NCBI GenBank assembly: GCA_041652575.1
Contig: JBAZHC010000013.1
Span: 40,411 to 104,410 of the forward strand
Direction of reading: 5' to 3'
From: Phycisphaerae bacterium
GTDB lineage: Bacteria; Planctomycetota; Phycisphaerae; Sedimentisphaerales; UBA12454
Length of the DNA: 64,000 nucleotides
Positions within the stretch are counted from its first letter, which is position 1. Each line of letters begins with the position of its first letter. The notes under the pieces were generated by a model. That model was not told the origin of the DNA. It ran no database searches and saw only the letters and a list, made by a program, of their open reading frames with translations. This document shows, one piece after another, positions 18,475 through 28,251 of the stretch. The position numbers and the translations under genes are program-made.

Positions 18475-19563
18475 ATGGTACTTTTAAAGTCGGAATCTAT
18501 ACCTATGGGTCGCAAAAAGGTAAATTTATGTGATGTTGCCAGGATTGTCGGGGCAAGCAAGTCCACCGTCAGCAGGGTGCTGAACAACAAACTTGGTAAT
18601 GGTTTTAGCGTTACTGACAGCGTAAAACAGCGTATTCTCGATGTTTCAAAGCAGTTGGGTTATCGTCCGAACCTTATCGCCCAGAGTCTGTCGAATCAGC
18701 AAAGAATAATGATTCACATTCTTGGCGGAAGTCACGCTCTGCACGACCTCGGCGATATTTATCAAACTGCTGTAAATGAGATAGTTTCTATAATAGACGA
18801 CGGTCTTAAATACGGCAATATCACGGTTGATATGTCCTCTCACCATTCAAACGAGAGCGAACTTCCTCCCTGGCATATAAACGCAGCGGTAATTCTTGCC
18901 CGCTGTAACCCCGTCACGGTTGAGGAGCTGGAGCAGGCAAATATTCCTTATGTTGTGATTAATGGTCCTGCCGGCACAAAGGGGTCTGTGGTTGTTCCTG
19001 ATGACGTTAATGGAATGAAATTGGCGGTAAAACATCTTGTGGAACTCGGGCATAAAAGGATAGCTTATGCCGGACCACAGGCGGCGTTTTTGAAAGGACA
19101 CAGCAGTGTATATGACAGGCATCAGACATATTTGGCCGAGATGAAAGAGTTCGGTTTAATACCGATGCCGGGTCATGAAAAACTGCTGTCAACAGTGAAA
19201 ACATATAAAAATTTATATGAATCCGCGGTCAAATACATAGAAACGCTGGTCGTACAGAATAAAACAACGGCAATAATTGTATATGGCCATATGGAAGCTA
19301 TAAATCTGATGCATGCGGCACAATCCCTGGGTATTTCCGTTCCGGAACAGTTGAGCCTGATATGTTTTTGCGACCAGCATTCATGCGATATTATGAGTCC
19401 GTCTATGACGTTCATAGATTTGATGTCCAAGGAAATGGGACAGGCTGTTGCCGAACTGTTAATCAGGCAGTTGAATCAGTCGAAAAAGGTCAAGCCGGAA
19501 ATCATTAAACTGCCTGAACAGTTGATTATAAGAAATACCACATCAGTCGCACCCAAAGATTAG
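18475..19563 (+). CDS. LacI-family transcriptional repressor
   Basis: A 362-residue regulator. The N-terminal helix-turn-helix with hinge is clear: 'NLCDVARIVGASKSTVSRVL' (about 17-36), then 'LGYRPNLIAQSLSNQ' (about 61-75), the hinge that inserts into the minor groove. The rest is a periplasmic-binding-protein-like sensor domain ('ELGHKRIAYAGPQA', about 195-208). It would bind as a dimer to a palindrome with central CG, and the four copies of the TAGCAACCGGTTGCTA-like site in this window are the obvious candidates, with an oligosaccharide as inducer; that link is inference. The ATG at 18475 has AGGAGGGGG just upstream; a second ATG at 18505 is possible. GH3 follows 135 nt later on the same strand. 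Confidence 0.93.
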   Translation: MVLLKSESIPMGRKKVNLCDVARIVGASKSTVSRVLNNKLGNGFSVTDSVKQRILDVSKQLGYRPNLIAQSLSNQQRIMIHILGGSHALHDLGDIYQTAVNEIVSIIDDGLKYGNITVDMSSHHSNESELPPWHINAAVILARCNPVTVEELEQANIPYVVINGPAGTKGSVVVPDDVNGMKLAVKHLVELGHKRIAYAGPQAAFLKGHSSVYDRHQTYLAEMKEFGLIPMPGHEKLLSTVKTYKNLYESAVKYIETLVVQNKTTAIIVYGHMEAINLMHAAQSLGISVPEQLSLICFCDQHSCDIMSPSMTFIDLMSKEMGQAVAELLIRQLNQSKKVKPEIIKLPEQLIIRNTTSVAPKD

Positions 19564-19698
19564 TTTGTCCGGCTATGGCGGGATTTGGGGTATTTGCGGC
19601 GAATTCATAAAAAACAATAATGTAAAATAATGACAGGCTGCTTATCTCGGTAAAAAAGCATTTGTTGTTAAAGACAATACCAATCAGGAGAAATAAAG

Positions 19699-21894
19699 AT
19701 GTTTCGGGAAACTGCAAAACATCGTTACAGAGTTGTATTATTGAGTATTGCTTTTTTAGGTATGGCCTGGAATTGCCGGGAAAGTGCCGGAGCTATGAAT
19801 AGTAATAAGAAGATAAAACAGGAAATTGACAAGATGGTAAGCAAAATGACGCTGGAAGAAAAGATTTCCATGGTTCACGCTAACACGTTGTTTACTACCG
19901 CTGCAATAGAGCGGCTTGATATTCCCGGGTTATGTATGTCTGACGGCCCCCATGGGGTGCGTGAGGAACAGAAACCCGACGACTTTAGCCCGACCGGCCT
20001 GTCGACGGATGCGAGTACTTATCTGCCGACGCTGACTGCATTGGCGGCGACGTGGAATCCTGACATGTCATATTGCTTTGGAAAAGTACTTGGCAGTGAA
20101 GCAAGAGCCAGGGGCAAGGATGTTATTCTTGGTCCCGCCATTAACATAATGCGCACGCCGCTATGCGGACGGAATTTCGAATATATGGGCGAAGACCCCT
20201 ATCTGACTTCGAAAATGGTTGTGCCGTATATAAAAGGCGTTCAGGAAAATGATGTTGCTGCCTGTGTAAAGCATTTTGCGCTGAATAATCAGGAGTACAA
20301 AAGGCACTCTGCCGATGTGCAGTGCAGCGAACGTGCACTGCGGGAGATATATCTGCCCGGGTTCAAAGCTGCCGTTCAGGAGGGCGGTGTGCTTACGCTT
20401 ATGGCGGCGTACAATCTGTTCCGCGGACAGCACTGTTGTCAAAATGAGTATTTGCTTAATGAGATATTAAAAAAGGAATGGGGCTTTTCCGGAGCGGTCA
20501 TTTCTGACTGGGGCGGTGTTTATAATACAAAAGAAGCTGCATTGAACGGTATGGATATTGAGATGGGCACAAAAGTTCCGAACGGCGTCAGGAATGATTT
20601 TGAAAACTATTTTCTGGCAAAGCCGTTTTTGAATGAAATCAGGCAGGGGGCATTGCCAGAGTCGGTTCTTGACGACAAAGTTAAGCGAATCCTTTACGTG
20701 ATGCATAAGATTAATATGTTTGATAAAAATCGCAAACCCGGCGCATTTAATACGCCTGACCATCAAAAGACGGCACTCGATGTTGCGCAAGAGGCGATAG
20801 TTCTGCTGAAAAATGACAAAGGCTTACTCCCAATAGCCGCTGATGTTAAAAGTATTGCCGTAATCGGCGAAAATGCAGCAATGGAGCAGGCACATGGCGG
20901 CGGCAGTTCCAATATCAAGGCAAAATATGAAATTACTCCGCTTGAAGCCCTGCAGAAAAAATTGAATGGAAGAGTTACCCTTAATGTTGCGCAGGGCTAT
21001 TCATTTCAGGACGATGCTTCTGTGCAAAAACTGATTGACGAGGCGGTTGAAGCTGCAAAAAAATCTGATATTGTCATTGTGTTCGGCGGGCTAAATCATC
21101 AATTCGAGACGGAAGGCCGCGACCGTAAGGATATGAAGTTGCCATATCATCAGGATAAGCTTATCAGGGCGGTCGCTGAAGCTAACCCAAAAACGATTGT
21201 TGTGCTTATTTGCGGCAGCCCCGTCGAGGTGTATCAGTGGGTTGACGCTGTTGGGGCTGTTGTGCAGGGCTGGTACGCTGGTATGGAAGCCGGTACGGCT
21301 ATGGTGAATGTTCTGTTCGGCGATGTCAATCCGTCGGGCAAATTGCCGTTCACATTTCCTGTCAGACTGGAAGATTCGCCGGTCGATGTATATGGCGATT
21401 ATCTGGGTGATAACGAAGGCAATATTGTCGAATACAGGGAAGATATCCTTGTCGGCTATCGTTATTACGATACCAAAAAGGTTGCTCCGCAGTTCTGCTT
21501 CGGTCACGGCTTGTCCTATACGCAGTTCGAGTACGACAAACTGAAAATCTCACCGGCCCAAATCAAAGCCGGTAGGCAGACAGTTGTCAGTCTGGAAGTG
21601 AAAAATGTCGGCAACAGTTTCGGAGCTGAAGTGGTGCAGCTTTACATCAATGCCCCCGAAAGTTCTGTTATAAGACCTGAAAAAGAGTTAAAGGGCTTTG
21701 CAAAAGTATTCCTTAAGCCGGGTCAGAAAAATACGGTCAGGTTTGTCATAGACGAGAGCCATTTGTCATTTTACGACGAATCCAAAAAACAGTGGACTGC
21801 CGAAAATGGAATATTTAATGTTTTAATCGGCAGTTCTTCGCGTGATATCCGCTTAAAAGGCGGGCTTGAGTTTAATGATAAAACCGCTAAGTAA
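19699..21894 (+). CDS. GH3 family beta-glucosidase, probably exported
   Basis: A 731-residue GH3 glycosidase. A hydrophobic N-terminus (about 10-34, ending 'ESAGA') suggests export to the periplasm. The GH3 N-domain shows 'MSDGPHGVR' (about 80-88), 'KHFALNNQE' (about 192-200) and the nucleophile Asp270 in 'VISDWGG'. The C-domain ('AVIGENAAMEQAHGGGSSN' and 'VFGGLNHQFETEG') supplies the acid/base. A fibronectin-like tail ends the protein ('LEVKNVGNSFGAEVVQLY'). This layout is typical of beta-glucosidases that finish beta-glucan degradation from the non-reducing end. It follows the LacI-type gene; the ribosome site AGGAG is nine bases before the ATG. Exact linkage preference is not readable. Confidence 0.92.
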   Translation: MFRETAKHRYRVVLLSIAFLGMAWNCRESAGAMNSNKKIKQEIDKMVSKMTLEEKISMVHANTLFTTAAIERLDIPGLCMSDGPHGVREEQKPDDFSPTGLSTDASTYLPTLTALAATWNPDMSYCFGKVLGSEARARGKDVILGPAINIMRTPLCGRNFEYMGEDPYLTSKMVVPYIKGVQENDVAACVKHFALNNQEYKRHSADVQCSERALREIYLPGFKAAVQEGGVLTLMAAYNLFRGQHCCQNEYLLNEILKKEWGFSGAVISDWGGVYNTKEAALNGMDIEMGTKVPNGVRNDFENYFLAKPFLNEIRQGALPESVLDDKVKRILYVMHKINMFDKNRKPGAFNTPDHQKTALDVAQEAIVLLKNDKGLLPIAADVKSIAVIGENAAMEQAHGGGSSNIKAKYEITPLEALQKKLNGRVTLNVAQGYSFQDDASVQKLIDEAVEAAKKSDIVIVFGGLNHQFETEGRDRKDMKLPYHQDKLIRAVAEANPKTIVVLICGSPVEVYQWVDAVGAVVQGWYAGMEAGTAMVNVLFGDVNPSGKLPFTFPVRLEDSPVDVYGDYLGDNEGNIVEYREDILVGYRYYDTKKVAPQFCFGHGLSYTQFEYDKLKISPAQIKAGRQTVVSLEVKNVGNSFGAEVVQLYINAPESSVIRPEKELKGFAKVFLKPGQKNTVRFVIDESHLSFYDESKKQWTAENGIFNVLIGSSSRDIRLKGGLEFNDKTAK

Positions 21895-21907
21895 TTTACG
21901 ACCCTGA

Positions 21908-21994
21908 CAAAAAGAGCCGCGAATAAAATTAATCAATACCAAAGACCTGGCTGAAATGACTAAGGACTGGCTTGAAGACGGGATGTGGCCGTAA
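21908..21994 (+). pseudogene. Remnant of a dockerin-like C-terminus
   Basis: A 28-codon open stretch with no start codon at its head ends 'KDLAEMTKDWLEDGMWP' before a stop at 21992. This resembles the tail of planctomycetal dockerin-like exported proteins (compare 'KDVAVLAENWL' and 'GDFAIMAENWL' elsewhere in this window). It lies 13 nt after the GH3 stop in another frame, so it is either debris of a deleted neighbour or a frame-shifted former extension of GH3. The surrounding stretch 21895-22119 holds nothing else. Confidence 0.4.
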
Positions 21995-22119
21995 AAAAAC
22001 GATTATAGTATCTCATCATTTTTGCTTATCAGAAGACATTAATTCTTGCGAAATTGCGCAACTTAGTTAACATCTCTACGTAGATTTTTTATTATCTCAA
22101 AGAAAGGAATTTAACTCCT

Positions 22120-23100
22120 ATGTCAAATAAAGATAAATATAGTGAAATGAAATACAATCGATGCGGTCAAAGCGGGCTTTTACTCCCCGCGATTTCTTTG
22201 GGATTATGGCACAACTTTGGTGGTGTCGATACGATGGAAAACAGCAGGGCGATGGTTGTCAGGGCTTTTGATTTTGGCATAACGCATTTTGACCTCGCCA
22301 ATAATTACGGCCCGCCGGCCGGTTCAGCCGAAGAAACTTTTGGAAAGATTCTTAAATCGGATTTGGCAAATCATCGCGATGAATTGATAATTTCTACCAA
22401 GGCTGGTTACTGGATGTGGGATGGGCCTTACGGAACAGGAGGTTCAAGGAAATATCTATTGGCAAGTCTTGACCAGTCTCTCAGGCGTATGGGGCTTGAT
22501 TATGTCGATATTTTTTATTCGCACTGCTACGACCCTAATACTCCGTTAGAAGAAACGATGTCTGCGCTGGATCAGGCAGTCCGACAGGGCAAGGCTCTGT
22601 ATGTTGGTATATCTTCTTATAAGCCGCAGCAGACTTTAACAGCTTCGAAAATTCTCAAGAATCTCCAGAATCGCTGCCTGATTCATCAGCCCAGCTATTC
22701 AATGTTTGACCGATGGATAGAAGATGGTTTGCTGGATGTACTCGAAAGCGAAGGAATGGGCTGTATAGCTTTTTGTCCGCTTGCGCAGGGCCTTCTTACC
22801 GATAAGTATTTAAAAGGAATACCCGAGGATTCGCGTGCAGCCAAGCCGCACGGCTTCCTCAAGGCCGAGCGGATTACAGAAGAGGTCATTAAAAAAGTAA
22901 CGTCTTTAAAAAAGATTGCCGAGCGAAGAGATCAGTCGCTTTCGCAAATGGCACTGGCATGGGTATTGAAAGATAAACGTGTTACTTCAGCTTTAATTGG
23001 TGCAAGCAAAGTCGAACAAATCGATGAAAATGTCAAAGCTCTAAAAAATCTTCAGTTTATGCCCCATGAGCTGGTTGAAATAGACACCGTTCTGAAATGA
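22120..23100 (+). CDS. Aldo/keto reductase, YghZ-like
   Basis: A 326-residue NADPH-type aldo/keto reductase of the Tas/YghZ group. Sequence marks: 'RCGQSGLLLPAISLGLW' at the start (about 10-26), the catalytic Asp and Tyr in 'FDLANNYG' (about 56-63), Lys in 'STKAGYWM' (about 91-98), and His in 'YSHCYDP' (about 131-137). YghZ-type enzymes reduce small aldehydes such as L-glyceraldehyde 3-phosphate or methylglyoxal. It stands alone, 225 nt after GH3 and 248 nt before the efflux genes, with AAAGGAA as ribosome site. The substrate is not known. Confidence 0.88.
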   Translation: MSNKDKYSEMKYNRCGQSGLLLPAISLGLWHNFGGVDTMENSRAMVVRAFDFGITHFDLANNYGPPAGSAEETFGKILKSDLANHRDELIISTKAGYWMWDGPYGTGGSRKYLLASLDQSLRRMGLDYVDIFYSHCYDPNTPLEETMSALDQAVRQGKALYVGISSYKPQQTLTASKILKNLQNRCLIHQPSYSMFDRWIEDGLLDVLESEGMGCIAFCPLAQGLLTDKYLKGIPEDSRAAKPHGFLKAERITEEVIKKVTSLKKIAERRDQSLSQMALAWVLKDKRVTSALIGASKVEQIDENVKALKNLQFMPHELVEIDTVLK

Positions 23101-23348
23101 AATATTACAGATATACAAGCTAAGCTTTCATTGTAATTATCTGAATGTTTTATAAATATTTAGCGGAAAATTTTCAATCAAATCGACGGCTGGAACTGGG
23201 AAAAAAGCTCAAAATCACTAAAAAAAGGGGGATTTATAACAAATAAGTAACAAAAAGGCATGTTGTGCGTTATAATACATAGTTACGGATAAGGTGTATG
23301 GCTGGCAGAGGAGGCCTAACTATATAATATTTCATACGAAGGATAGCT

Positions 23349-24767
23349 GTGAAGAAACGGCGCAAGTGGATTATCAGTATTTTTGTTGTGATTGTGGTGC
23401 TGCTGGTGATTGGCTGGCTGGCGGCCAAAAACCACAAAGGAAAAGACAAAGGTCAGGTAGTGCGCATCGAGGATGTCAATCAGGGTGAACTGACAGAGCG
23501 AGTCAGCGCGCCGGGCGAGATTGAACCCAAGACTACCGTTCAGATAAGCGCAAAAGTATCTGCGCGGATTATAGCGATACCATACGACGAAGGAAGCATA
23601 GTAACCTGCGGCGATCCAAACGCAAATCCGCCTAAACCGGCCTCACTATTATTGCAACTCGATGCGAAGGACCTGGAGAGTCAATTACGGCTGGCCGAGG
23701 CGAGCCGCAACGCCCAGGAAGCGCAGATAGAGGTTGAGAAGTCGAAGGTTGAAAGCAGCAAGGCGACCATACTGGGGCTTGCAGCGTCATTAAAACAGGC
23801 TGAAAGTGACCTTGAGCGTAAACAGGAACTGGTCCAGTCTGGCGCTGTCAGCAAATCAGATTTCGAGCAGATAAAATACAAGGTGGACTCGCTTCGTGCA
23901 GATAACGAGAGTGCCAAATACAATCTTGAAGCGGCCCAGCAAAATCTGGTAGTGATGAAACACAATTTAGACGCGGCAGAGGCAAGGATAGCGGAAGCAA
24001 AAGATGCGCTGAGCTATACGACGATAGTATCGCCGATAAACGGAGTAGTAACTCGCGTAAATGCCAAGGTGGGTGAAATGGTGGTGACGGGGACGATGAA
24101 TAATGCCGGGACGGTGATTATGGAAGTCTCTGACCTGTCGCAGATATTAGTTGTGGCGCAGGTTGACGAAGCGGATATCGGCGAACTGGAAGTCGGCCAG
24201 AAGGCGACGGTAAGCATACAGGCGTTTCCAAATATCACATTCAATGGTATTGTTAATGAGATTGCGCTCAAGCACCGATTCAGCGAAAACAATACAAGGT
24301 ATTACCGCACGGAGATACTGCTCGATAAAGACCCGAACCTTTTAAAACTTTATACAGGGCTAACGGCAGATGTCGATATTGAGACGCGCAAACATATCAA
24401 CGTAATCAAGGTTCCGAGCCAGGCGGTGGTTGCCAGGGATATCGATAGTCTGCCTTTGGAGATTCGTGATAAATCGCCTGAACTGGACAAGGACAAAAAG
24501 TTTGCGCCGGTGGTATTCAGATACATCGACGGTAAAGCGGTTGTAACGCCTGTGAAAATTGGGCAGGGTGACCTGACGCATACGATAATTTTGTCGGGGC
24601 TTAAGGCAGGTGACAAGGTAGTCGTGGGGCCTTACAAGATTTTAGACAGTCTCAAGCACGACCAGAAACTGCGTGACGAGCGGGATGTGGAAGCAGAGAA
24701 CAAGTCAAAAGACAATGCCAGGGGAAAGAAGGGCAAGAGCGACATCAATGAGCCGGCAGGAAAGTAA
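23349..24767 (+). CDS. Efflux periplasmic adaptor, MacA type
   Basis: A 472-residue membrane-fusion protein of the HlyD/MacA kind. A single N-terminal membrane helix (about 7-27) anchors it in the inner membrane. Then come a biotinyl-lipoyl half ('LTERVSAPGEIEPKTTVQIS', about 50-69), a long coiled coil (about 105-215), the second lipoyl half ('SPINGVVTRVNAKVGEMV', about 231-248), and beta-barrel and membrane-proximal domains. The C-terminal 35 residues are highly charged and Lys-rich. It bridges the MacB-type transporter and the outer-membrane channel, both encoded next. The start is GTG with AAGGA upstream. Its last 20 bases overlap the start of the ATPase gene. Confidence 0.9.
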   Translation: MKKRRKWIISIFVVIVVLLVIGWLAAKNHKGKDKGQVVRIEDVNQGELTERVSAPGEIEPKTTVQISAKVSARIIAIPYDEGSIVTCGDPNANPPKPASLLLQLDAKDLESQLRLAEASRNAQEAQIEVEKSKVESSKATILGLAASLKQAESDLERKQELVQSGAVSKSDFEQIKYKVDSLRADNESAKYNLEAAQQNLVVMKHNLDAAEARIAEAKDALSYTTIVSPINGVVTRVNAKVGEMVVTGTMNNAGTVIMEVSDLSQILVVAQVDEADIGELEVGQKATVSIQAFPNITFNGIVNEIALKHRFSENNTRYYRTEILLDKDPNLLKLYTGLTADVDIETRKHINVIKVPSQAVVARDIDSLPLEIRDKSPELDKDKKFAPVVFRYIDGKAVVTPVKIGQGDLTHTIILSGLKAGDKVVVGPYKILDSLKHDQKLRDERDVEAENKSKDNARGKKGKSDINEPAGK

Positions 24768-25515
24768 CACAAATGGTAAAGTAATAATCCGGCTGCAGGG
24801 GCTCAAGCGGTTTTATCGAGTCGGCGTGGAGGAAATTCATGCGCTTGACGGAGTAGAGTTAGAGGTGCGGGAGAACGAATATATCGCGGTGATGGGTCAT
24901 TCCGGTTCGGGTAAAAGCACATTAATGAACGTTCTCGGGTGTCTGGACAGGGCGAGCAAGGGCAGCTATGAACTTGACGGAGATGATGTGACACAGTTGA
25001 GCGACGCAGAGCTGGCAAATATACGCAACGAGAGAATCGGTTTTGTGTTTCAGTCTTTTGAACTTCTGCCGCAGATGAACGCATTGAAGAACGTGGAGAT
25101 GCCGCTTCTATATGCGCGTAACGGATGGTTTGGCCGGTCTGCGAGGGCAAAGAAGTCTCTTGAGCGAGTCGGTCTTGGGGACCGGATTAAACACAAGCCG
25201 AATCAGCTTTCCGGCGGAGAGAAACAGCGTGTTGCGATCGCACGTGCCCTTGTATGCAATCCGAGCATATTGCTTGCCGACGAACCGACGGGGAATTTGG
25301 ACAGCAAAACGAGTGAGAATATATTAGACCTTTTTGACGAGCTTCACAGGCAGGGCCAGACGATAGTAATGGTAACGCACGAGAGTGACGTTGCCCAGTA
25401 CGCCAAAAGAATAATTCGAATGCAGGACGGTCGTATTTGCAGCGACCTGACAACAGAGCAGGACGGGGTCAATCAGTCCCGTCAGGACGATGATTCAGGG
25501 GAGGAAACGAAATGA
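24748..25515 (+). CDS. ABC transporter ATPase, MacB/LolD type
   Basis: A 255-residue ATPase. Walker A 'GHSGSGKST' (about 50-58), signature 'LSGGEKQRVAIARAL' (about 151-165), Walker B 'ILLADEPTGNLDS' (about 172-184) and the His switch 'VMVTHES' (about 207-213) are all intact. The charged tail after 225 is variable. It energises the FtsX-type permease encoded next, with which it overlaps by four bases. The ATG at 24748 lies inside the end of the adaptor gene, after AAGAGC; an upstream in-frame ATG at 24673 would embed much more of it and is unlikely. In E. coli MacB this domain is fused to the permease; here it is a separate gene. Confidence 0.92.
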   Translation: MSRQESNTNGKVIIRLQGLKRFYRVGVEEIHALDGVELEVRENEYIAVMGHSGSGKSTLMNVLGCLDRASKGSYELDGDDVTQLSDAELANIRNERIGFVFQSFELLPQMNALKNVEMPLLYARNGWFGRSARAKKSLERVGLGDRIKHKPNQLSGGEKQRVAIARALVCNPSILLADEPTGNLDSKTSENILDLFDELHRQGQTIVMVTHESDVAQYAKRIIRMQDGRICSDLTTEQDGVNQSRQDDDSGEETK

Positions 25516-26771
25516 AATGGCTGTTTCTTGCTCCGCTGATGTTTATCCAGCTTGTATATCAAAGCGTGTACCTGGCGATTAGTCAGATATGGGCGAACAA
25601 GACACGGTCGATACTGACAACGATAGGAATTGTAATTGGCGTTGCATCGGTAGTCGCGGTTATAGCGGCACTGACAGGATTAAAGGCGAAGATTCTCAGC
25701 CAGGTGGAGACGTTTGGGAATAATACTATAATCTTGCAGCCGAGACGGCCTGATACCGGGCCTAAGAAAAATGTTTCTTGGTGGGATGTGAGATTTAAGC
25801 CAAAAGAATTTGAAGGGCTTTTGGAGCATTGCCCATCGATAGAGCGATATACCCGGATAAGCGAAGCGGGACAGCAAACGGTTAAATACGGGGAGAAATC
25901 TGTAGAGAATGCGCAAGTGTACGGCGTTGAACCAGCCTGGCACGAAATAGAACACAGGACCATAAATATTGGTCGGGGGATATCGGTAATAGATACGGGC
26001 CGGAATGTGTGTTTGATTGAGCCGGGACTTCGCGACAAACTCGGTATGGACAAAGACTGCATTGGGGAATCGATTCGAATCGGGTTCAGGAATTTCAGGA
26101 TTGTAGGGGTGATAGAGAAACGGGCAGACCTTGGAATCGGCGGAGGCGGGCAGGAGCGACACGAAATAATAATTCCTTTTGAAACAACAAGGAAGTTCCG
26201 GCAGGAATTCTGGGCATGGGCGCTTGCGGAGAGCAAGTCGCCGGAGGTTCTGGATGAAGGAGTAGCGGAACTGAATTTTTTTCTTCGCCGGACGCGGCAA
26301 TTAGACCCGGGCGAGCCGGAGACATTCAGAGTTGAATCACTGCAGAGTGCAATCCAGACTTTCAATAACATAGCGATTATGGTAACGCTTGTTGCCGGCG
26401 GTGTGGTGGGAATATCATTACTGGTCGGCGGTGTAGGCATTATGAACATTATGCTCGTATCGATATCGGAACGGACAAAGGAAATAGGATTGCGAAAGGC
26501 GGTAGGCGCTAAGAGGTCTGCAATATTAACGCAGTTCCTCGTAGAGGCGGTGATACTTTGTTTTGTAGGCGGGTTTGTAGGAGTAGGTTTGGGAAAGCTT
26601 TTGACTTTAGCGATAGCACATTCGAATCCGCTGCTCGAAAAAACATATATACCTGCATGGGCAGTGGTACTTTCGTTTGCGTTCGCAGGAACGGTAGGAA
26701 TATGTTTCGGGATGTTCCCGGCGATAAAAGCTGCGCGTCTGGACCCGATAGAGGCGCTTAGGCATGAATAG
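25512..26771 (+). CDS. ABC transporter permease, MacB/FtsX type
   Basis: A 419-residue inner-membrane permease. The first helix follows 'ANKTRSILTTIGIVIGVAS' (about 27-45), then a large periplasmic domain (about 50-280), then three helices (about 288-312, 340-362, 380-402) with 'GGVGIMNIMLVSISERTKEI' (about 302-321) and 'FPAIKAARLDPIEAL' near the end, both diagnostic of FtsX/MacB permeases. These proteins do not pump across the membrane but use ATP to push substrate from the periplasm through the outer-membrane channel by mechanotransmission. It overlaps the ATPase by four bases and is followed 34 nt later by the channel gene. The substrate (drug, peptide, or lipoprotein-like molecule) is unknown. 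Confidence 0.92.
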   Translation: MKWLFLAPLMFIQLVYQSVYLAISQIWANKTRSILTTIGIVIGVASVVAVIAALTGLKAKILSQVETFGNNTIILQPRRPDTGPKKNVSWWDVRFKPKEFEGLLEHCPSIERYTRISEAGQQTVKYGEKSVENAQVYGVEPAWHEIEHRTINIGRGISVIDTGRNVCLIEPGLRDKLGMDKDCIGESIRIGFRNFRIVGVIEKRADLGIGGGGQERHEIIIPFETTRKFRQEFWAWALAESKSPEVLDEGVAELNFFLRRTRQLDPGEPETFRVESLQSAIQTFNNIAIMVTLVAGGVVGISLLVGGVGIMNIMLVSISERTKEIGLRKAVGAKRSAILTQFLVEAVILCFVGGFVGVGLGKLLTLAIAHSNPLLEKTYIPAWAVVLSFAFAGTVGICFGMFPAIKAARLDPIEALRHE

Positions 26772-26805
26772 AAGTCTTAACTTTTTCTAATAAGGGAATT
26801 TATAT

Positions 26806-28251
26806 ATGCGGCATTTTAATTACCCATTACTGTACATATTTTATATTTGCTCGCTGGCGATAACCGGCTGCATGGTTGGCCCCGATTATCATCGGCCGCA
26901 GGTATCTGTTCCTTCCGACTGGACAGGTACGGCCGGTCAAAATACTGCCGCTATGGATATTGTTCACTGGTGGACGGCATTTAACGAGCCAAATCTTACC
27001 TCGTTGATAGAAAGGGCCGTAAAATCAAACCTGGATTTAAAACAGGCAGAGTCGAGGCTTCGCCAGGCTCGCGCGGCACGCCGAGTTGTATCCGCGGGAT
27101 TATGGCCCTCGCTTAACGCCGGCGGTTCGTATACTCACGCCCATAGTGCTGGTTCTGCTGAATTTTCCGGAATGACAAGCGATTTATGGAGAACAGGTTT
27201 GGACGCCGCCTGGGAACTGGACATATTCGGCGGAGTCCGGCGTAATGTAGAAGCGGCCGAGTCGGATATTCAGGCCGCTGTTGAGGATCAAAGAGATGTC
27301 ATGGTAACTTTAGTCAGTGAGGTGGCGCTAAACTATATTGAACTTCGCAGATACCAGCAGGAAATTGTAATTTCCCGGAACAATCTCAAGGCTCAGCAGC
27401 GTTCAGCCGAGCTGACTCGCCAGCGGTTTAACAGCGGATTGATTGGTGCTCTTGATGTCGCCAATGCCGATGCGCAGGTAGGAAACACTGCTTCGCAGAT
27501 TCCAATGATGGAGGCATCCGCCCGGCAGACCATTTACAGTCTGAGCGTACTGCTTGGCCTCGAACCTGCGGCTTTACTGGAGGAATTATCGCCGACATCC
27601 ACGATTCCTGTTACTCCTCCCGCTCTGCCAGCCGAACTTCCCTCTGTTCTGCTCCGCCGTCGTCCCGATATTCGCCGGGCCGAAGCTCAGATACACGCCG
27701 CGACTGCACGCATCGGTGTAGCCACTGCGGATTTATTTCCCAAGTTCAATCTCACAGCATCGGGAGGCTATCAAAGCAACGCTATGGATACGATGATAAA
27801 CTCCAGATATGGCTCATGGTCGCTCGGCCCTTCCGTCAGTTGGCAAATTTTCAACGCCGGCAGTGTTCGCGCCAACATCGAAGTCAGGAAAGCTCTTACG
27901 GAACAGGCATTACTGGCCTATCAAAAAGCAGTCCTCACGGCTCTTCAGGACGTTGAGAATGCTCTTGTGGCGTACTCCAAAGAACAGCAGCGCAACAAGG
28001 CTCTTGAAGATACCGTGACCGCCAATCGCAAGGCGGTGGAACTGGCTACTCAGCTTTATTCACAGGGCCAGACCGAGTTTCTCAGTGTTTTGGACGCACA
28101 GCGGTCCCTTTATGCTTCCGAAAATTCTCTGGTACAGAGTACCAGCAACCTGTCGACTGATTTGGTATCGCTTTATAAAGCCCTTGGCGGCGGCTGGGAA
28201 GAAGAATCACCAGTTAGTTTTGACGGTGAACCCAATTTACCTGCCAAGTAG
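26806..28251 (+). CDS. Outer-membrane efflux lipoprotein, TolC/NodT family
   Basis: A 481-residue outer-membrane factor. The N-terminus has a lipobox ('SLAITGC', Cys22) followed by 'VGPDYHRPQ', the typical start of NodT-type lipoproteins. Two repeats of the outer-membrane efflux domain follow (about 60-250 and 270-460), with 'LRQARAARRVVSAGLWPSL' and 'RRRPDIRRAEAQIHAATARI' as family marks. It would trimerise into a channel-tunnel. Its position right after MacA and MacB genes completes a tripartite efflux pump, and 34 nt separate it from the permease. Confidence 0.93.
   Translation: MRHFNYPLLYIFYICSLAITGCMVGPDYHRPQVSVPSDWTGTAGQNTAAMDIVHWWTAFNEPNLTSLIERAVKSNLDLKQAESRLRQARAARRVVSAGLWPSLNAGGSYTHAHSAGSAEFSGMTSDLWRTGLDAAWELDIFGGVRRNVEAAESDIQAAVEDQRDVMVTLVSEVALNYIELRRYQQEIVISRNNLKAQQRSAELTRQRFNSGLIGALDVANADAQVGNTASQIPMMEASARQTIYSLSVLLGLEPAALLEELSPTSTIPVTPPALPAELPSVLLRRRPDIRRAEAQIHAATARIGVATADLFPKFNLTASGGYQSNAMDTMINSRYGSWSLGPSVSWQIFNAGSVRANIEVRKALTEQALLAYQKAVLTALQDVENALVAYSKEQQRNKALEDTVTANRKAVELATQLYSQGQTEFLSVLDAQRSLYASENSLVQSTSNLSTDLVSLYKALGGGWEEESPVSFDGEPNLPAK

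Noticed and set aside
24673..24747. Longer N-terminus for the MacB-type ATPase
   Set aside because: It would sit inside the adaptor gene; the ATG at 24748 gives the family start.
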